Below, piece after piece: positions 50,924 through 59,690 of a stretch of DNA of 64,000 nucleotides. The stretch spans positions 1-64,000 of the forward strand of contig NZ_JAAGKO020000003.1 in NCBI RefSeq assembly GCF_027947535.2, in the 5' to 3' direction. The notes beneath the pieces were generated by a model, which worked only from the letters and a program-made list of their open reading frames with translations, was not told the DNA's origin and did no database searches. This DNA is from Streptantibioticus silvisoli (GTDB lineage Bacteria > Actinomycetota > Actinomycetes > Streptomycetales > Streptomycetaceae). The translations under genes were made by a program, and so were the position numbers. Numbering within the stretch: position 1 is the stretch's first letter; every line of letters starts with the position of its first letter.

Positions 50924-51984
50924 CGGGCGCTCCTGTCCGCGACGCGGTCGGTGGCGGGCCGGGCGGCCACCAGGGCGTCGGCGACGTCGAGGATGTGCCG
51001 GCCCTTGACCCAGGCCAGGCAGCTGCCGGAGACCGGGCCGATGGCGGCGGCCCAGGCGGCGGGGATGCCGGCGGTGCCGGCCAGGGCGCCGGCCACCGCG
51101 CCGGCGACGGCGGCGGTGGTGTCGGCGTCGCGGCCCATGTTGACGGCCGTCAGCACGGTGGGGCGGAACCGCCCGTCGCAGGCGGCCAGTGCGCCGAAGG
51201 CCAGGCCGACGGCTTCGGGGGCCAGGTCGGTCCACGGGTAGCCGCGGACCACGGCGGCCCGCAGCACGGCGCGTTCGACCTCCTCGCGGCCGCGGGCGGT
51301 GCCGGTGTCGGCGGTGCGGCGGGCCTCGCGGACCGCGGTGACGGTACGGGCGAGGGTGCGGGCGGTCCAGGAGTCGGCGGGGACCGCGGCGAGGGCGGCG
51401 GCCACGCAGGCGTCGAGGTCGCCGCCGGCCACCGCGACGGCGACGGCCGCGGCGACCGCCCGGCCGCCGTGGATGCCCTCCCCGTCGTGGCTGACGCTGC
51501 CGTCGATCGCGATGAGGCGGGCGGCCTCGGCGGGGTCGCCGGCCGCGAAGACGCCGAACGGCGCGGCCCGCATGGCCAGTCCGTCGCTCCAGGCGTGCCG
51601 GTGCTGGGCGGACTGCGGGGCGGTCAGGCCCCGGCGCAGGTTCTCCACGGTGCCGCGTTCGCTGAATCCGGCGCCGCGGAAGGGTCCTTCGGCGCCGTCG
51701 GCGATCCGGGTGCGCCAGGCCGCCTCGACGTGCGCGGGGGTCAGGGCGTGGCCGTGCTGGGCGAGCAGCAGGGCGGAGAAGATCGTGTACTCGGTGTCGT
51801 CGGTTCCGGCGGGCGCGTCGAGCACGAAGTCCTCGACGCGCCCCCAGCGGGCCCGGATCTCCTCGGGGGTGAGGTTCTCCGCCGGGGCCCCCAGGGCGTC
51901 GCCGACGGCGAGGCCGAGCAGGGCTCCGCGGGCCCGGTCGTGCGGTGCGGTCCCCGGCGGGGCCGGGGTGGTGCTGGAGTTCAT
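50920..51984 (-). CDS. ADP-ribosylglycohydrolase-family protein 4
   Basis: A 354-residue DraG-family hydrolase with all motifs. GALLGLAVGDALGAPAEN, then APAGTDDTEYTIFSALLL, SVSHDGEGIHGGRAVAAA and VNMGRDADTTAAVAGAVAG match the ARH/DraG dinuclear magnesium site. It starts two bases after the stop of the substrate-binding protein gene, so transport and hydrolysis are directly linked. It is first of the four glycohydrolase genes and the one nearest to canonical family members. Confidence 0.92.
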   Translation of the reverse strand: MNSSTTPAPPGTAPHDRARGALLGLAVGDALGAPAENLTPEEIRARWGRVEDFVLDAPAGTDDTEYTIFSALLLAQHGHALTPAHVEAAWRTRIADGAEGPFRGAGFSERGTVENLRRGLTAPQSAQHRHAWSDGLAMRAAPFGVFAAGDPAEAARLIAIDGSVSHDGEGIHGGRAVAAAVAVAVAGGDLDACVAAALAAVPADSWTARTLARTVTAVREARRTADTGTARGREEVERAVLRAAVVRGYPWTDLAPEAVGLAFGALAACDGRFRPTVLTAVNMGRDADTTAAVAGAVAGALAGTAGIPAAWAAAIGPVSGSCLAWVKGRHILDVADALVAARPATDRVADRSAR

Positions 51985-51986
51985 GA

Positions 51987-53270
51987 TCAGCGGTTCTGCG
52001 CCAGCACGTCGTTGCCGTCCTTGACCAGTTTGGCGGTCAGCTGGGCGAGGGTGATCCTGCCGCTGTAGTACTCCTGGAAGGCGGGCGTGGCGATCTTGTT
52101 CTCCCACTCGGGGTAGCCGTTGAAGGCCTGGGCGGGTTCGGCGACCAGGTTCTTCTGCATGCCGGTGCCGGTGTTCCAGCCGTCGGTGGCGGTGTTGAGC
52201 GCCGGGGCCTTGGCGGCCTGGGTGCTGGTCGGCAGCATCCAGTCGCCCTGGGCCAGTTGCACCTGGTGGGCCGGGTCGAGCAGGAACGCCAGGAACTGCA
52301 TGGCCTGCGACTGGTTGGGGCTGGTGGCGGAGACCGACAGGGTCTGCGGGCTCACGCCCTGGTCGGCGCTGGTGCCGACCGGGGAGGGCAGCGCGACCCA
52401 GTCGAAGCCCTTGGGCGCCTGCTGGGCGACCTGCTGGCGGTAGGACATGCCCAGCGGGACCATGGCGTACTTGCCGGCGAAGAAGCCGGGCAGCGCGTCG
52501 GAGCCGCTCATGCCGAGTGCCTGGGGGGCGGCGGTGTGGTCGACGTTGACCTCGTCGTGGATCTGCCGGGGGACCGCCTGCTCGGCCGCGCCGAACTTGA
52601 CGACCGCGTTCTTGCCGTCCTGGTACAGGTAGTGGCCGTTGTAGCCCATGGACAGGTTGAGGGTGGCGCTGACCGGTTCCTTCATGGCCCAGGCCACGCC
52701 GTAGGTGGAGCCGTGGGTGAGCTTCTTGGCGTCGGCGTCGAACTGCGCCCAGGTCCACGGCTTGGCGGCGGTGGGCAGGGCGATGCCGGCCTTCTTCAGC
52801 AAGGTGGCGTTGGCCATCACCATGCGCGGCTCCTGGAGGAACGGGATGCCGTAGACGCCCTTGCCGAAGGTGGTCGTGCCCCAGGACCGGGCCGGGATGT
52901 CGTCGCGCAGGGCGGCGGGGACCTTGCCCTGGATGTTCTCCAGGTAGCCCTGCTGGGCGAAGCCGACGATGTCGTCGGCGGCGTCGGCGATGATGTCGGG
53001 CGCGTCGCCGCCCTCGAAGGAGGTGACGAGCTGGTCGTGGATGTTGTCCCAGTTGCCCTGGACGTACTGGACCTGGATCTTGGGGTGGGACTTGTTCCAC
53101 TCGGCGACCAGTGCCTTGTTGGCCTTGACGGAGTCCGTCTGCCAGGCGAGGGATTCGTACTTCAGGTGGATCACGCCGTTGGAGGCGTGCGACGAGCCGC
53201 CGCCGCAGCCGGTGAGGACTGAGGCACCGAGCGCGGCGATGGCCACTGCGGTGAGGGTGGTGCGGCGCAT
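51987..53270 (-). CDS. ABC transporter substrate-binding lipoprotein
   Basis: A 427-residue CUT1-type sugar-binding lipoprotein. The lipobox is LTGC with C22, after a short signal peptide. The mature part has the usual cluster-B fold signs: VQGNWDNIHDQLVTSFEGGDAPDI in pieces, DIIADAADDIVGFAQQGYL, FLQEPRMVMANATLLKKAG and MQFLAFLLDPAHQVQLAQG. It delivers the substrate to the two permeases encoded upstream. Ninety-six bases separate it from the second permease gene. Ligands of this family are sugars and glycosides, so the cargo is probably a (ribosyl) glycoside. Confidence 0.93.
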   Translation of the reverse strand: MRRTTLTAVAIAALGASVLTGCGGGSSHASNGVIHLKYESLAWQTDSVKANKALVAEWNKSHPKIQVQYVQGNWDNIHDQLVTSFEGGDAPDIIADAADDIVGFAQQGYLENIQGKVPAALRDDIPARSWGTTTFGKGVYGIPFLQEPRMVMANATLLKKAGIALPTAAKPWTWAQFDADAKKLTHGSTYGVAWAMKEPVSATLNLSMGYNGHYLYQDGKNAVVKFGAAEQAVPRQIHDEVNVDHTAAPQALGMSGSDALPGFFAGKYAMVPLGMSYRQQVAQQAPKGFDWVALPSPVGTSADQGVSPQTLSVSATSPNQSQAMQFLAFLLDPAHQVQLAQGDWMLPTSTQAAKAPALNTATDGWNTGTGMQKNLVAEPAQAFNGYPEWENKIATPAFQEYYSGRITLAQLTAKLVKDGNDVLAQNR

Positions 53271-53366
53271 GACCGGTTCTCCTGTGGGGTGGTGCGAGGC
53301 GGTACGGCCTCGTGGTGCGGGTAAGGGGTTGCTGCGTTTCGGGGCCGGGCGGGCCGGCGGGGCGGG

Positions 53367-54215
53367 TCAGCCCTTGACGGCGCCGCCGAGCAGGCCGGAG
53401 GTGAGTCTGCGCTGGATGAGGGCGAAGAACAGCAGGCTGGGGAGGGTGGCCAGCACCGCCGCCGCGGCGAGCGGGCCGAGGCTGGCCACGCCGTCGGCGC
53501 CGATGAAGCGGATCAGGATCAGCGGCAGGGTCATCTTGTCGGGCGTCTTCAGCAGCACCAGGGCGAAGAAGAACTCGTTCCAGGAGTTGATGAAGGCGAA
53601 CAGCGTGGTGGCGACCACGCCGGGGGCCAGCAGCGGGAAGACGACGGACACCAGGGTCCGCAGCCGTCCGGCGCCGTCAACCGCGGCGGCCTCCTCCAGC
53701 ACCGGCGGCACCGCCTGGACGTAGCTGCGCAGCATCCACAGGGCGAACGGCATGTTCCACACGACGTAGACCAGCACCAGGCCGACCAGGGAGTTGATCA
53801 GCTGGAACTGCTTGAGGACCAGGAAGAGCGGGATGACGATGAGGATGAACGGGAAGATCTGGCTGAGCAGGACCCAGCCGAGGGTGCCCCGGCTGACGGC
53901 GTTGCGGTGCCGGGCCAGCACGTAGGCGGCCGGGGCGGCGAGGACCACGGTGATCAGCGACGCGCAGACAGCGACCACGAGGCTGTTGCCGGCGCCGTGC
54001 AGGATCGGCTGGAGGTCGAAGGCGTCGGAGAAGTTGCGCAGGGTCGGCGAGCGCGGGATCCAGTGCGGGTGGATCTGCGCGATCTCCCGCGGTCCCTTGA
54101 ACGCGGTGGAGATCAGCCAGCCGAGCGGGAAGACCAGGAAGACCAGGTAGCCGAGCAGGGCGAGGTACTGCAGGCCGCGGACGGCGGGGCGGGTGCGGGT
54201 GTGGGGGGAACTCAT
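53367..54215 (-). CDS. Carbohydrate ABC transporter permease (MalG-like)
   Basis: A 282-residue inner-membrane permease with six hydrophobic helices (the first is LQYLALLGYLVFLVFPLGW). The EAA loop reads EEAAAVDGAGRLRTLVSVVFPLLAPG, typical of CUT1 permeases, seen as EEAAAVDGAG and VFPLLAPG. ATG 54215 overlaps the stop of the first permease gene as ATGA. No ATPase gene lies in the operon; streptomycete CUT1 importers usually share the multi-sugar ATPase MsiK encoded elsewhere. Confidence 0.93.
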   Translation of the reverse strand: MSSPHTRTRPAVRGLQYLALLGYLVFLVFPLGWLISTAFKGPREIAQIHPHWIPRSPTLRNFSDAFDLQPILHGAGNSLVVAVCASLITVVLAAPAAYVLARHRNAVSRGTLGWVLLSQIFPFILIVIPLFLVLKQFQLINSLVGLVLVYVVWNMPFALWMLRSYVQAVPPVLEEAAAVDGAGRLRTLVSVVFPLLAPGVVATTLFAFINSWNEFFFALVLLKTPDKMTLPLILIRFIGADGVASLGPLAAAAVLATLPSLLFFALIQRRLTSGLLGGAVKG

Positions 54216-55159
54216 GACCGCTCCCCCCGGCTCTGGGCCCGCATGTACACCACGAGCAGGACGGCGATGACGACGACCATGACGTCGCCCAGCGCGGCCG
54301 CGTAGCCGAAGTGGCCGTAGCGGAACGCCTCCATGTAGGCGAAGAGCATGGGCAGTTGGGTCTTGCCGCCGGGTCCGCCGGCGGTCAGTACGTAGACCAG
54401 GCCGAACTCGTTGAAGTTCCAGATGAAGTTCAGCGTGGTGATGGAGACGACCACCGGCTTGATGGCCGGCCAGCTCACCACCCGGAACCGGGCCCAGGCG
54501 CCGGCGCCGTCGAGGGCGGCGGCCTCGCCGAGTTCGCCGGGCACGCCCTGGAGGGCGGCGAGCAGCGTGACGGTGGTCTGCGGCATCCCGGTCCACACCC
54601 CGACCACGATGACGGCGGGCAGCGCGATGGCGAAGCCGGACAGCCAGTCGACGTTGTGGTGCAGCACGCCGACGCTCTGCAGCGTCTGGTTCAGGATGCC
54701 GGCGTCCGGGTGGTAGACCAGCCGCCACATGATGCCGATGACCACCGGCGGCATGGCCCACGGCACCAGGGCCAGCACCCGGGCCAGGCCGCGGAAGCGC
54801 AGGCCCTCGACGTTGAGCAGCAGCGCCAGGCCCAGGGACAGGACGAACTGCAGCACGGTGACGGACACCGCCCAGACCAGTCCGATCTTGAACGAGCTCC
54901 AGAACAGGTCGTCGTGGACGAGTTCCTTGAAGTTGGCCAGGCCGATGAAGTCGGTGGGCACGTACAGCCCGGCGCGCGCGTCGGTGAAGCCGAGGTAGAC
55001 GCCGTAGATCAGCGGGCCCAGGCTCAGCACCACGATGGGTATCAGCGCGGGCAGCAGCAGTACCCATACGTCCGGTGTCATCCGGCCACCTGACCGCCCG
55101 CGGCGGTGGGGCGGGCGCCCGGCCGCCGGGGCGGTCGGCGCTTGGGCTACGGCGCTCAC
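54212..55159 (-). CDS. Carbohydrate ABC transporter permease (MalF-like)
   Basis: A 315-residue permease with six membrane helices, the first being LLLPALIPIVVLSLGPLIYG after a 28-residue basic cytosolic end. The EAA motif is GEAAALDGAGAWARFRVVSWP, present as EAAALDGAG followed by the WPAIKP loop. GTG 55159 has AAGGAG five bases upstream and overlaps the LacI stop as GTGA. The regulator, permeases, binding protein and four glycohydrolases thus form one coupled transcription unit. Confidence 0.93.
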   Translation of the reverse strand: MSAVAQAPTAPAAGRPPHRRGRSGGRMTPDVWVLLLPALIPIVVLSLGPLIYGVYLGFTDARAGLYVPTDFIGLANFKELVHDDLFWSSFKIGLVWAVSVTVLQFVLSLGLALLLNVEGLRFRGLARVLALVPWAMPPVVIGIMWRLVYHPDAGILNQTLQSVGVLHHNVDWLSGFAIALPAVIVVGVWTGMPQTTVTLLAALQGVPGELGEAAALDGAGAWARFRVVSWPAIKPVVVSITTLNFIWNFNEFGLVYVLTAGGPGGKTQLPMLFAYMEAFRYGHFGYAAALGDVMVVVIAVLLVVYMRAQSRGERS

Positions 55160-56208
55160 GACATCTCCTTGTGCGTAGCCGTGGTTCCCGCGGTGCTGCC
55201 GCAGGAGCCACGGACGACCAGCCGCGGCTGGACCGCGAGCCGGCTGACCGGGGGCCGGCCGGAGGCGTCCAGCCGGGCGATCAGGAGTTCGGCGGCCAGC
55301 CGGCCGCGCTCCTGGGATCCGAGGTCCACGCTGGTCAGCGGGGGCCAGCAGGCCTCGGCGAGATCGGTGTTGTCCACGCCCACCACGGCCACGTCCGCCG
55401 GCACGTCGCGGCCGGTGCCGCGCAACGCGCGCAGCGCGCCGACCGCGATCAGGTCGTTGGCGCAGAACAGCGCGTCCACGCCGGGCACCCGTGCCAGCAG
55501 GTCGCGGGCGGCCGCCTCACCGGAGACGGCGTCGAACCGGCCGAACGACGTCAGGGCGGGGTCGTGGGGCAGGCCGCAGACCTCCAGCCCCCGTTCGTAC
55601 CCGCGGTGCCGGGCGGCGCCGGGCACGGTGTCGGCGGGACCGTTGAGCAAACCGATCCGGCGGCGGCCGGCCGCAACGAGGTGGCGCACGGCGAGTTCGG
55701 CGCCGGTGACCGAGTCGGCCCGGACGCTGTCGACCGGCACCTCTTCCGGTACCGATCCGATGACGACCACCGGGGCGGCGGACCGGGCGAGCTCCTCCAG
55801 GTGGGCCGGGGTGACCCGGATCGGGCAGAGGATGAGCCCGTCGGAGTGCCGGTCGGCCAGGGCGCGCAGCGCGGCGAGCTCCTCGGCCGGGTCGGCGCCG
55901 GTGGAGTGCAGCAGCAGCCGGTATCCGGCGGCGCGCACGACCTGCTGGATCCGGCGGACCATCGCGATGTAGACGGGGTTGCCGATGTCCGGCATCGCGA
56001 AGGTGACCTGGCGGGACTGGCCGCCGCGCAGCGAGCGGGCCATCGCGTTGGGCACGTAGCCCAGTTCGGTGGCCGCGGCCCGCACCCGGGCGACGGTATC
56101 GGGCCGGCCGCCCAGGCCGCGCAGCACCCGGGAGACGGACGCGGTGGACACTCCCGCGTGGCGCGCGATCGTCTCGATCGTGGGCGCCGTTCCAGGCCGT
56201 GAGTGCAC
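55156..56208 (-). CDS. LacI-family regulator 1 (of the ABC/DraG operon)
   Basis: A 350-residue LacI/GalR repressor. The helix-turn-helix is TIETIARHAGVSTASVSRVL and the hinge helix ELGYVPNAMARSLRGG. The periplasmic-binding-like domain follows (ALFCANDLIAVGALRAL-type segment). GTG 56208 is preferred because GGAGG lies five bases upstream; a TTG at 56223 is possible. Two LacI-type operators lie directly upstream. Being first in the operon it should be autoregulated, and its inducer is probably the imported compound or a product of the glycohydrolases. Confidence 0.93.
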   Translation of the reverse strand: MHSRPGTAPTIETIARHAGVSTASVSRVLRGLGGRPDTVARVRAAATELGYVPNAMARSLRGGQSRQVTFAMPDIGNPVYIAMVRRIQQVVRAAGYRLLLHSTGADPAEELAALRALADRHSDGLILCPIRVTPAHLEELARSAAPVVVIGSVPEEVPVDSVRADSVTGAELAVRHLVAAGRRRIGLLNGPADTVPGAARHRGYERGLEVCGLPHDPALTSFGRFDAVSGEAAARDLLARVPGVDALFCANDLIAVGALRALRGTGRDVPADVAVVGVDNTDLAEACWPPLTSVDLGSQERGRLAAELLIARLDASGRPPVSRLAVQPRLVVRGSCGSTAGTTATHKEMS

Positions 56209-56231
56209 GTCCGCCTCCGACAAAATGGGAC

Positions 56232-56278
56232 AGTAATCGATTACAGCAACCTCGTTCGCGTAACTGCAAACGATTACA
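56232..56278. promoter_or_regulatory. Two LacI-type operators
   Basis: AGTAATCGATTACA (56232-56245), containing the perfect palindrome GTAATCGATTAC, and TGCAAACGATTACA (56265-56278). The second fits the LacI-family consensus TGNAANCGNTTNCA at every fixed position and the first at all but one. Their centres are 33 bases apart, about three helical turns. They lie 24-70 bases before the LacI 1 start. Confidence 0.85.
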
Positions 56279-56378
56279 GTGGGATGCGGCCAGCGTGGCC
56301 GCCCGCCGCCGGGGCTGTCAACAGAAGTTAAGGATTTGTTTCCTGAGCCGCCTTCAGGCCGGCGGGCGTTCGTCCGCT

Positions 56379-57401
56379 TTAGTCACTATTCTTCATCGGG
56401 GGCGAATCACCGCATCCGGTACGCCACAGCCACGGCCAGGCCCAGTCGCAACCGGGCCGCCACACCGTCCAGTCGTGGCCGCCGGGCAGCACCCGCAGAC
56501 CGCTGTCGGCACCGCGGTCGGCCAGCGCCCGGTGCAGCGCCCGCGCCTCGCGCAGCCCCGGCACTTCGGCGTCGCCCACCGCGACCGCCACCCGCAGCGG
56601 CCACCGCCGGTCCCGGGCGGCGATCAGCACGGCGTGGTTGACCCGCCGCCAGCGCGCCTCGTCGAACGCGGTGGTGGCGTCTCCGAACGCCCCGAAGACG
56701 CGGATGTTCGACCCGGGCGGTGGCAGCGCCTCGTATACGGCCGGGCTCAGCGCCAGCACCCGGGAGAACGCCCGCGGGCGCAGCAAGGCCAGCCGCAGCG
56801 CGCCGGCCGCGCCCATCGACCAGCCGCCGACCGCCCGTGTCCGCCGGTCGGCGCGGACCGGCAGCGCCGCCTCCAGGGCGGGCAGCACGTCGTCGAGCAG
56901 CGCGGTGGCGACCGGCCGGCCGCGCGGATGGACGGAGTCGGCGTACCAGCCGGCCCGGTCGCTCCACGGGGCGTCGATCCCGGTCACGACGTGCGGCGGC
57001 ACCCGCCCGGCGGCCTCCGCCGCCCGGATCCGCTCCAGCAGCCGCAGGGTGTGCGCGTAGCCGCTGCCCCGGCCGTGCAGCAGGTGCAGCACGGGGTAAC
57101 CGCTGTCCGCGTCGGCCGGGGCGTCGGGAACGGACGCCCAGCAGGCGACGCGTTCACCGAGCACGGGCGAGGCGACGGTGAGGGGGTGGGCGGTGCCGGG
57201 GGGCGGTGGAGCCGGCGGCGGCGGGGAGCCGGGAGGCGCGGAGCCGGACCGGGACGTGGCCGATGGCGGAGTGGCGGGTGGCGACGTACCCGGGTTCGGG
57301 GTACCGGGGAGTGGCGAGCCGGACCGGGACGTGCCCGGCGGCGGGGTGCCCGACGGCGGAGTGGCGGGGGGCGGGAAGTCCGGCGGTGGGGAGTCCCGCA
57401 T
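56379..57401 (-). CDS. Alpha/beta-hydrolase esterase (esterase D-like) with Pro-rich start
   Basis: A 340-residue protein. Residues 1-75 are a Pro/Ser/Gly/Thr repeat-like region with no signal peptide. The PF00756-type esterase fold follows: HLLHGRGSGY (oxyanion region), GGWSMGAAGAL with the nucleophile Ser, a central VAVGDAEVPGLREA and the catalytic His in LPGGHDWTVWRP. It starts one base after the ribokinase stop (TGACATG). It could deacylate a sugar ester or thioester before or after ribosyl cleavage. The repeats in the first 75 codons are 15-33 bases long. Confidence 0.85.
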   Translation of the reverse strand: MRDSPPPDFPPPATPPSGTPPPGTSRSGSPLPGTPNPGTSPPATPPSATSRSGSAPPGSPPPPAPPPPGTAHPLTVASPVLGERVACWASVPDAPADADSGYPVLHLLHGRGSGYAHTLRLLERIRAAEAAGRVPPHVVTGIDAPWSDRAGWYADSVHPRGRPVATALLDDVLPALEAALPVRADRRTRAVGGWSMGAAGALRLALLRPRAFSRVLALSPAVYEALPPPGSNIRVFGAFGDATTAFDEARWRRVNHAVLIAARDRRWPLRVAVAVGDAEVPGLREARALHRALADRGADSGLRVLPGGHDWTVWRPGCDWAWPWLWRTGCGDSPPMKNSD

Positions 57402-57402
57402 G

Positions 57403-58404
57403 TCAGTCGGTGGTGGGCAGGCCGGCCAGCCGCGTCAGCGTGGCGAGGTCCACCATGCCTTCGCGGGCGCCCTCGTGCTCGGTGGAGGCGGACGCGGCGG
57501 CGACCGCGACGCGGGCGGCCTCGACCAGTTCGGTGTCGCGGGCCAGGCACCAGGCGAGGGTGCCGTTGAAGGCGTCGCCGGCGCCGGTGGTGTCGCGGAC
57601 GGCGACCCGGGGCGCGGCGACCCGGTCGGCGCCGTCCTCCCGGTGGCCGGCGACCAGGGCCCCGTCGCCGCCGAGGGTGGCCACGACGGTGCCGCGCAGG
57701 TCGGCGGCGAGCCGGCGGGCGCCGATCCCGGGGGCGTCGGCGGAACCGCCGGTGAGGGCGGCGAGTTCGTGGGCGTTGGGGGTGAACAGGCAACCGTCCG
57801 GCCACCTCCCGGTCAGCCGTGCGGTGGCCGGCGCCGGGTTGACGATCACCTGCCAGCCGGCGTCGGCGGCCAGCCGGGCGGCGGCCCGGACCTCGTCGAG
57901 CGGCACCTCGAAGCAGGCGACCAGCACGCCGGGTTCCCGTTCGGCCAGCACCGGCGCCAACTGGGCCGCGCGGACGGTGGCGTTGGCGCCCGGGGCGACG
58001 GTGATGGCGTTGTCGCCGGCGTCCTCGACGATGACGACGGCGGTCCCGGTCGGGGTGCCCGGCACCACGGCGACGTGACGGCGGTCGACCCCGTCCGCGT
58101 CGAGCGCGGCGAGCGCCTCGCGGCCGGTGACGTCGTCGCCCACCGCGCCGACGAACAGCACCGGTCCGCCGCCGAGCCGGGCCGCGGCCACCGCCTGGTT
58201 GGCGCCCTTGCCGCCCCAGCGGCTGGTGAGTTCGGCACCGCCGACCGTCTCACCGGGGCGGGCGATGCGCTCGGCGGCCAGCCGGATGTCGCGATTGAGC
58301 GAGCCGAAGACGACGACGGGCCGGGGGGTGTCGGACCGGCTGGCGGGGGGCCGGGGAGCGGCGGGCCGGGCGGGCGGCTCGGGTGGCGTTTCACCGGTGT
58401 TCAT
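57403..58404 (-). CDS. rbsK: Ribokinase (PfkB family)
   Basis: A 333-residue sugar kinase that should convert ribose to ribose-5-phosphate. The first PfkB signature is SRWGGKGANQAVAAARLGG, and the second DTTGAGDAFNGTLAWCLA holds the catalytic Asp and anion hole. The ribose-binding start FGSLNRDI and NPAPA are as in RbsK. Residues 1-28 are a Pro-rich extension. ATG 58404 overlaps the LacI 2 stop as ATGA. It links the nearby glycohydrolases to central metabolism by trapping released ribose; another pentose or 2-deoxyribose is possible. Confidence 0.9.
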   Translation of the reverse strand: MNTGETPPEPPARPAAPRPPASRSDTPRPVVVFGSLNRDIRLAAERIARPGETVGGAELTSRWGGKGANQAVAAARLGGGPVLFVGAVGDDVTGREALAALDADGVDRRHVAVVPGTPTGTAVVIVEDAGDNAITVAPGANATVRAAQLAPVLAEREPGVLVACFEVPLDEVRAAARLAADAGWQVIVNPAPATARLTGRWPDGCLFTPNAHELAALTGGSADAPGIGARRLAADLRGTVVATLGGDGALVAGHREDGADRVAAPRVAVRDTTGAGDAFNGTLAWCLARDTELVEAARVAVAAASASTEHEGAREGMVDLATLTRLAGLPTTD

Positions 58405-59678
58405 GGCGTGCGGGTTCCTTCCGGGGGCGGCGCGCAGGAGGCGCGGACGACGAGTTCGGTGGGGAGGCTGACGAGGACGGGCGCGGCGGGGTGCGGCAGG
58501 TCCGCGTCCGGCTCGGCGGGGTGCGGTGCGGGGGCGTTCCGTACGTCGGAGTGCGGCGCGGAGGGGTCTGCGGCGCGGGTGGAGGACCCGGCGACGGTGG
58601 AGTCCCGCGCGCCGGCGGAATCCGAGGCACCGGCGGAGTCTGCGGCGCCGGTGGAGTCCCGCGCGCCGGTGGAGCCCCGCGCGCCGGCGGAGTCCCGCGC
58701 ACCGACGGAGTCCCCGGCACCGGCGCAGTCGTCCGCGCCGGCGGGGGCCGGGAACCCCGCGGGGTCCGGCGGGCGGGGGCCGAGCAGGAACTCCATGGCC
58801 CGGGCGGCGATCCGGCGGACCGGCTGGCGGACGGTGGTCAGGGCCGGGCTGGTCAGCGCGGACAGCGCGATGGCGTCGAAACCGCAGACCGAGATGTCGT
58901 CGGGGACGCGCAGACCGCGGTTCAGGCAGGCGTGCAGGACGCCGATGGCCTGCTGGTCGCTGCCGGCCAGGATCGCGGTCGGCGGGCGGTCGAGGTCGAG
59001 CAGTTCGCGGGCGGCACGCTGGCCGGTCGCGTAGTCGAAGGGGCCGCGTACGACCGGGCCGTGGCCCTCGGGGGTGCCGCCGGTCAGGGCGAGGTAGCCG
59101 GCCAGCCGCTCGTCGGCGGCGTGCACGCCCGGCGGTCCGGCGAGACAGGCGATGCGCCGGTGGCCCAGGCCCATCAGGTAGGCGGTCGCCGCGCTGGCGC
59201 CCTGGCGGTTGTCGCTGACGACGGTCGGCGCCGCACCGCCCGGGAGCCGGCGGTCGCAGACCACGAGCGGCACGTCGCCGGTCGCCGGCAGGGCGGTGGT
59301 ACCGGCGGTGGGGACCACGACGATGCCGCTGGGGCGGTGGTCGAGCGCGGAGAGCAGCGCGTCGTACTCGGTGGCGGGCGACTCCATCGAGTTGCGCAGC
59401 ACCAGCTGGTATCCGCGGGCGGCGCAGTCGAGTTCGAGTTCCCTGGCGAGTTCGGCGAAGAAGGGGTTGGTGATGTCGGGCACCACCAGCGTCACCAGCC
59501 GGCTGCGGCGGGCCCGCAGGCCCTGCGCCAGCGGGTCGGGCCGGTAGCCCAGTTCGCGGGCGGCCGTCCGGACCCGTTCGCGGATCTCCGGCCGCACGCC
59601 GGGATGCCCGTTGACCACGCGGGACGCGGACCCCATGGAGACGCCCGCCCGCGCCGCGACATCGCTGAGCCGGACCAC
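58401..59678 (-). CDS. LacI-family regulator 2 with an internal repeat insertion
   Basis: A 425-residue LacI/GalR repressor, about 90-100 residues longer than normal. The helix-turn-helix is LSDVAARAGVSMGSASRVVN and the hinge ELGYRPDPLAQGLRARRS. The effector domain runs to MEFLLG (residues 295-300). An Ala/Ser/Asp/Gly insertion follows, then the fold resumes with PVLVSLPTELVVRASC at 400. The insertion is made by an 18-bp tandem repeat. GTG 59678 has GGGGTGG upstream. The gene leads the ribokinase-esterase operon and probably controls it together with LacI 1. Confidence 0.9.
   Translation of the reverse strand: MVRLSDVAARAGVSMGSASRVVNGHPGVRPEIRERVRTAARELGYRPDPLAQGLRARRSRLVTLVVPDITNPFFAELARELELDCAARGYQLVLRNSMESPATEYDALLSALDHRPSGIVVVPTAGTTALPATGDVPLVVCDRRLPGGAAPTVVSDNRQGASAATAYLMGLGHRRIACLAGPPGVHAADERLAGYLALTGGTPEGHGPVVRGPFDYATGQRAARELLDLDRPPTAILAGSDQQAIGVLHACLNRGLRVPDDISVCGFDAIALSALTSPALTTVRQPVRRIAARAMEFLLGPRPPDPAGFPAPAGADDCAGAGDSVGARDSAGARGSTGARDSTGAADSAGASDSAGARDSTVAGSSTRAADPSAPHSDVRNAPAPHPAEPDADLPHPAAPVLVSLPTELVVRASCAPPPEGTRTP
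58573..58734 (+). repeat. 18-bp tandem repeat inside LacI 2, nine copies
   Basis: Nine consecutive 18-base units such as GCGCCGGTGGAGTCCCGC lie between the effector core and last strand of the regulator. On the coding strand each gives a G-A-x-D-S-x hexapeptide (GARDST, GAADSA, GASDSA). The frame is kept. Confidence 0.9.
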
Positions 59679-59690
59679 GTACCACCCCGG

